Below, piece after piece: positions 6,715-7,124 of a DNA stretch of 7,124 nt. A model generated the notes under the pieces. It worked only from the letters and a program-made list of their open reading frames with translations. It made no database searches and had not been told where the DNA came from. Made by a program: the position numbers and the translations under genes. This DNA comes from an uncultured Ruminococcus sp. (GTDB lineage: Bacteria; Bacillota; Clostridia; Oscillospirales; Acutalibacteraceae): NCBI GenBank assembly GCA_902773065.1, contig CACYDD010000018.1, forward strand, positions 1-7,124, read 5' to 3'. Each line of letters opens with the position of its first letter. The first letter of the stretch is position 1.

Positions 6715-7124
6715 TGAACCGAAAGAGCAATTAGCCAAGTCATTTTTGCTCCAAGTCCAAGCGGCTTCACTCAGCAAGGAATTTGACGATCCCATTCGGA
6801 TGAATCGAATCCCTTGCTGAAGTGAAAGCTTCATGACGCGGAAAAGCTATGTTCAACATAAATAGTTTACTGCAAAAATGCTTTTTCTATTTGAAGCGAA
6901 TATCAAGCTGTGTTTTTGCCACACTTCCAGCCAGGATAATTGGCGCCGAACGAATCTGTTTCTCAAATCAATTTGTTGTGTGGAAACGCACTGTGGATTT
7001 GCCGCAACAGCCCGAATGCTTTATTGTTTTTCCATGATATAAAGACCGGTTTTCTTTTGAACATGGAGCATCAAGAAAGGATGTGGTAAGCCAGTTGGCC
7101 TTCTTTTTGGCAATGTTAGGAATA
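6715..7124. other. Non-coding or undetermined 3' region
   Basis: I see no supportable gene here. A + strand reading frame at 6849-7037 and an open minus-strand frame from 7123 to 6968 exist, but both have unconvincing composition, and neither has a good ribosome-binding site or a recognisable product. A long imperfect hairpin occupies 6764-6829. A weak 6-bp inverted repeat (GAGCAA at 6725-6730, TTGCTC at 6746-6751) lies just after the stop codon. The last 290 bases show nothing else I can name. Confidence 0.6.
6764..6829. repeat. Long imperfect inverted repeat (hairpin)
   Basis: The left arm GCTTCACTCAGCAAGG (6764-6779) pairs with the right arm CCTTGCTGAAGTGAAAGC (6812-6829), with two single-base bulges. 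The pairing continues inwards through AATTTGA against TCGAAT with one mismatch and one wobble. An inner ATCC/GGAT stem closes on the loop CATTC. The 3' side runs into TTCATGACGCGG with no T-run, so it is not a clear intrinsic terminator. It could be a transcript-end structure or a copy of a dispersed palindromic repeat. Confidence 0.65.

Noticed and set aside
6714..6734. ATG overlapping the stop codon (TAATG), as in translational coupling
   Set aside because: The frame ends after six codons (MNRKSN), so no coupled gene follows.
6710..6817. Short frame overlapping the stop codon (peptide starting TNEPKEQLAKS)
   Set aside because: It looks peptide-like, but has no start codon near its beginning and no sorting-signal features. 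Its second half lies inside the hairpin. A frameshifted tail of the large gene is not supported.
6849..7037. 62-codon + strand reading frame
   Set aside because: There is only a weak purine stretch upstream, no recognisable motif and odd composition (five cysteines in a short, non-repetitive peptide). It is most likely chance.
7041..7057. Small AT-rich hairpin AAAGA/TCTTT near a T-rich stretch
   Set aside because: A five-base A/T-rich stem is too weak to call a terminator.
6968..7123. Open minus-strand frame running off the right edge (ends with a TGA at 6968-6970)
   Set aside because: About 51 codons without a visible start or recognisable motif. It could be the 3' end of a convergent gene lying outside the window, but nothing in the peptide supports this.

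Overview
The window is almost entirely one very large secreted-protein gene on the + strand (52..6714, 2220 residues), followed by about 410 bases in which I can support no gene. The gene starts at an ATG behind a strong GGAGG ribosome-binding site. It encodes a Sec signal peptide followed by a chain of beta-rich extracellular modules. The host is most likely a Gram-positive member of the Bacillota, probably a Clostridia-type anaerobe. The grounds are the Shine-Dalgarno strength, the moderate base composition, and the mix of bacterial Ig-like, LamG-like and Asp-box modules typical of secreted glycan-acting proteins there. That assignment is inference; no taxonomic marker is present.

Protein layout, in residues numbered from the chosen start: 1-26 signal peptide. 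Then come three large composite units, about 30-453, 460-893 and 909-1363. Each unit has a CBM9/DOMON-like domain, a LamG-like (concanavalin A-type) jelly roll and an atrophied bacterial Ig domain (aBig_2-like). Next are a discoidin-like linker domain (about 1364-1503), a DUF2341-like domain (about 1504-1604), a sialidase-superfamily beta-propeller with five Asp boxes (about 1605-1950), a second type of jelly roll (about 1953-2123) and a terminal Big_2-like Ig domain (about 2134-2220). The protein stops at the end of that Ig fold, with no LPXTG motif, SLH repeats, dockerin or membrane anchor.

The most plausible reading is a large extracellular glycan-binding and possibly glycan-cleaving protein. 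In it, several carbohydrate-binding-type modules would present one propeller to a polysaccharide or glycoprotein. The propeller keeps the Glu/Arg motif of sialidases (E1789...R1805). It appears to lack the N-terminal Arg-Ile-Pro element and the acid/base Asp region of GH33, so a true sialidase label is not safe.

The 3' tail (6715-7124) holds a long imperfect hairpin at 6764-6829, without a clear T-run, and otherwise nothing I can name. The upstream 51 bases are too short to show a promoter. No RNA gene, CRISPR array, insertion sequence or second complete gene was seen.
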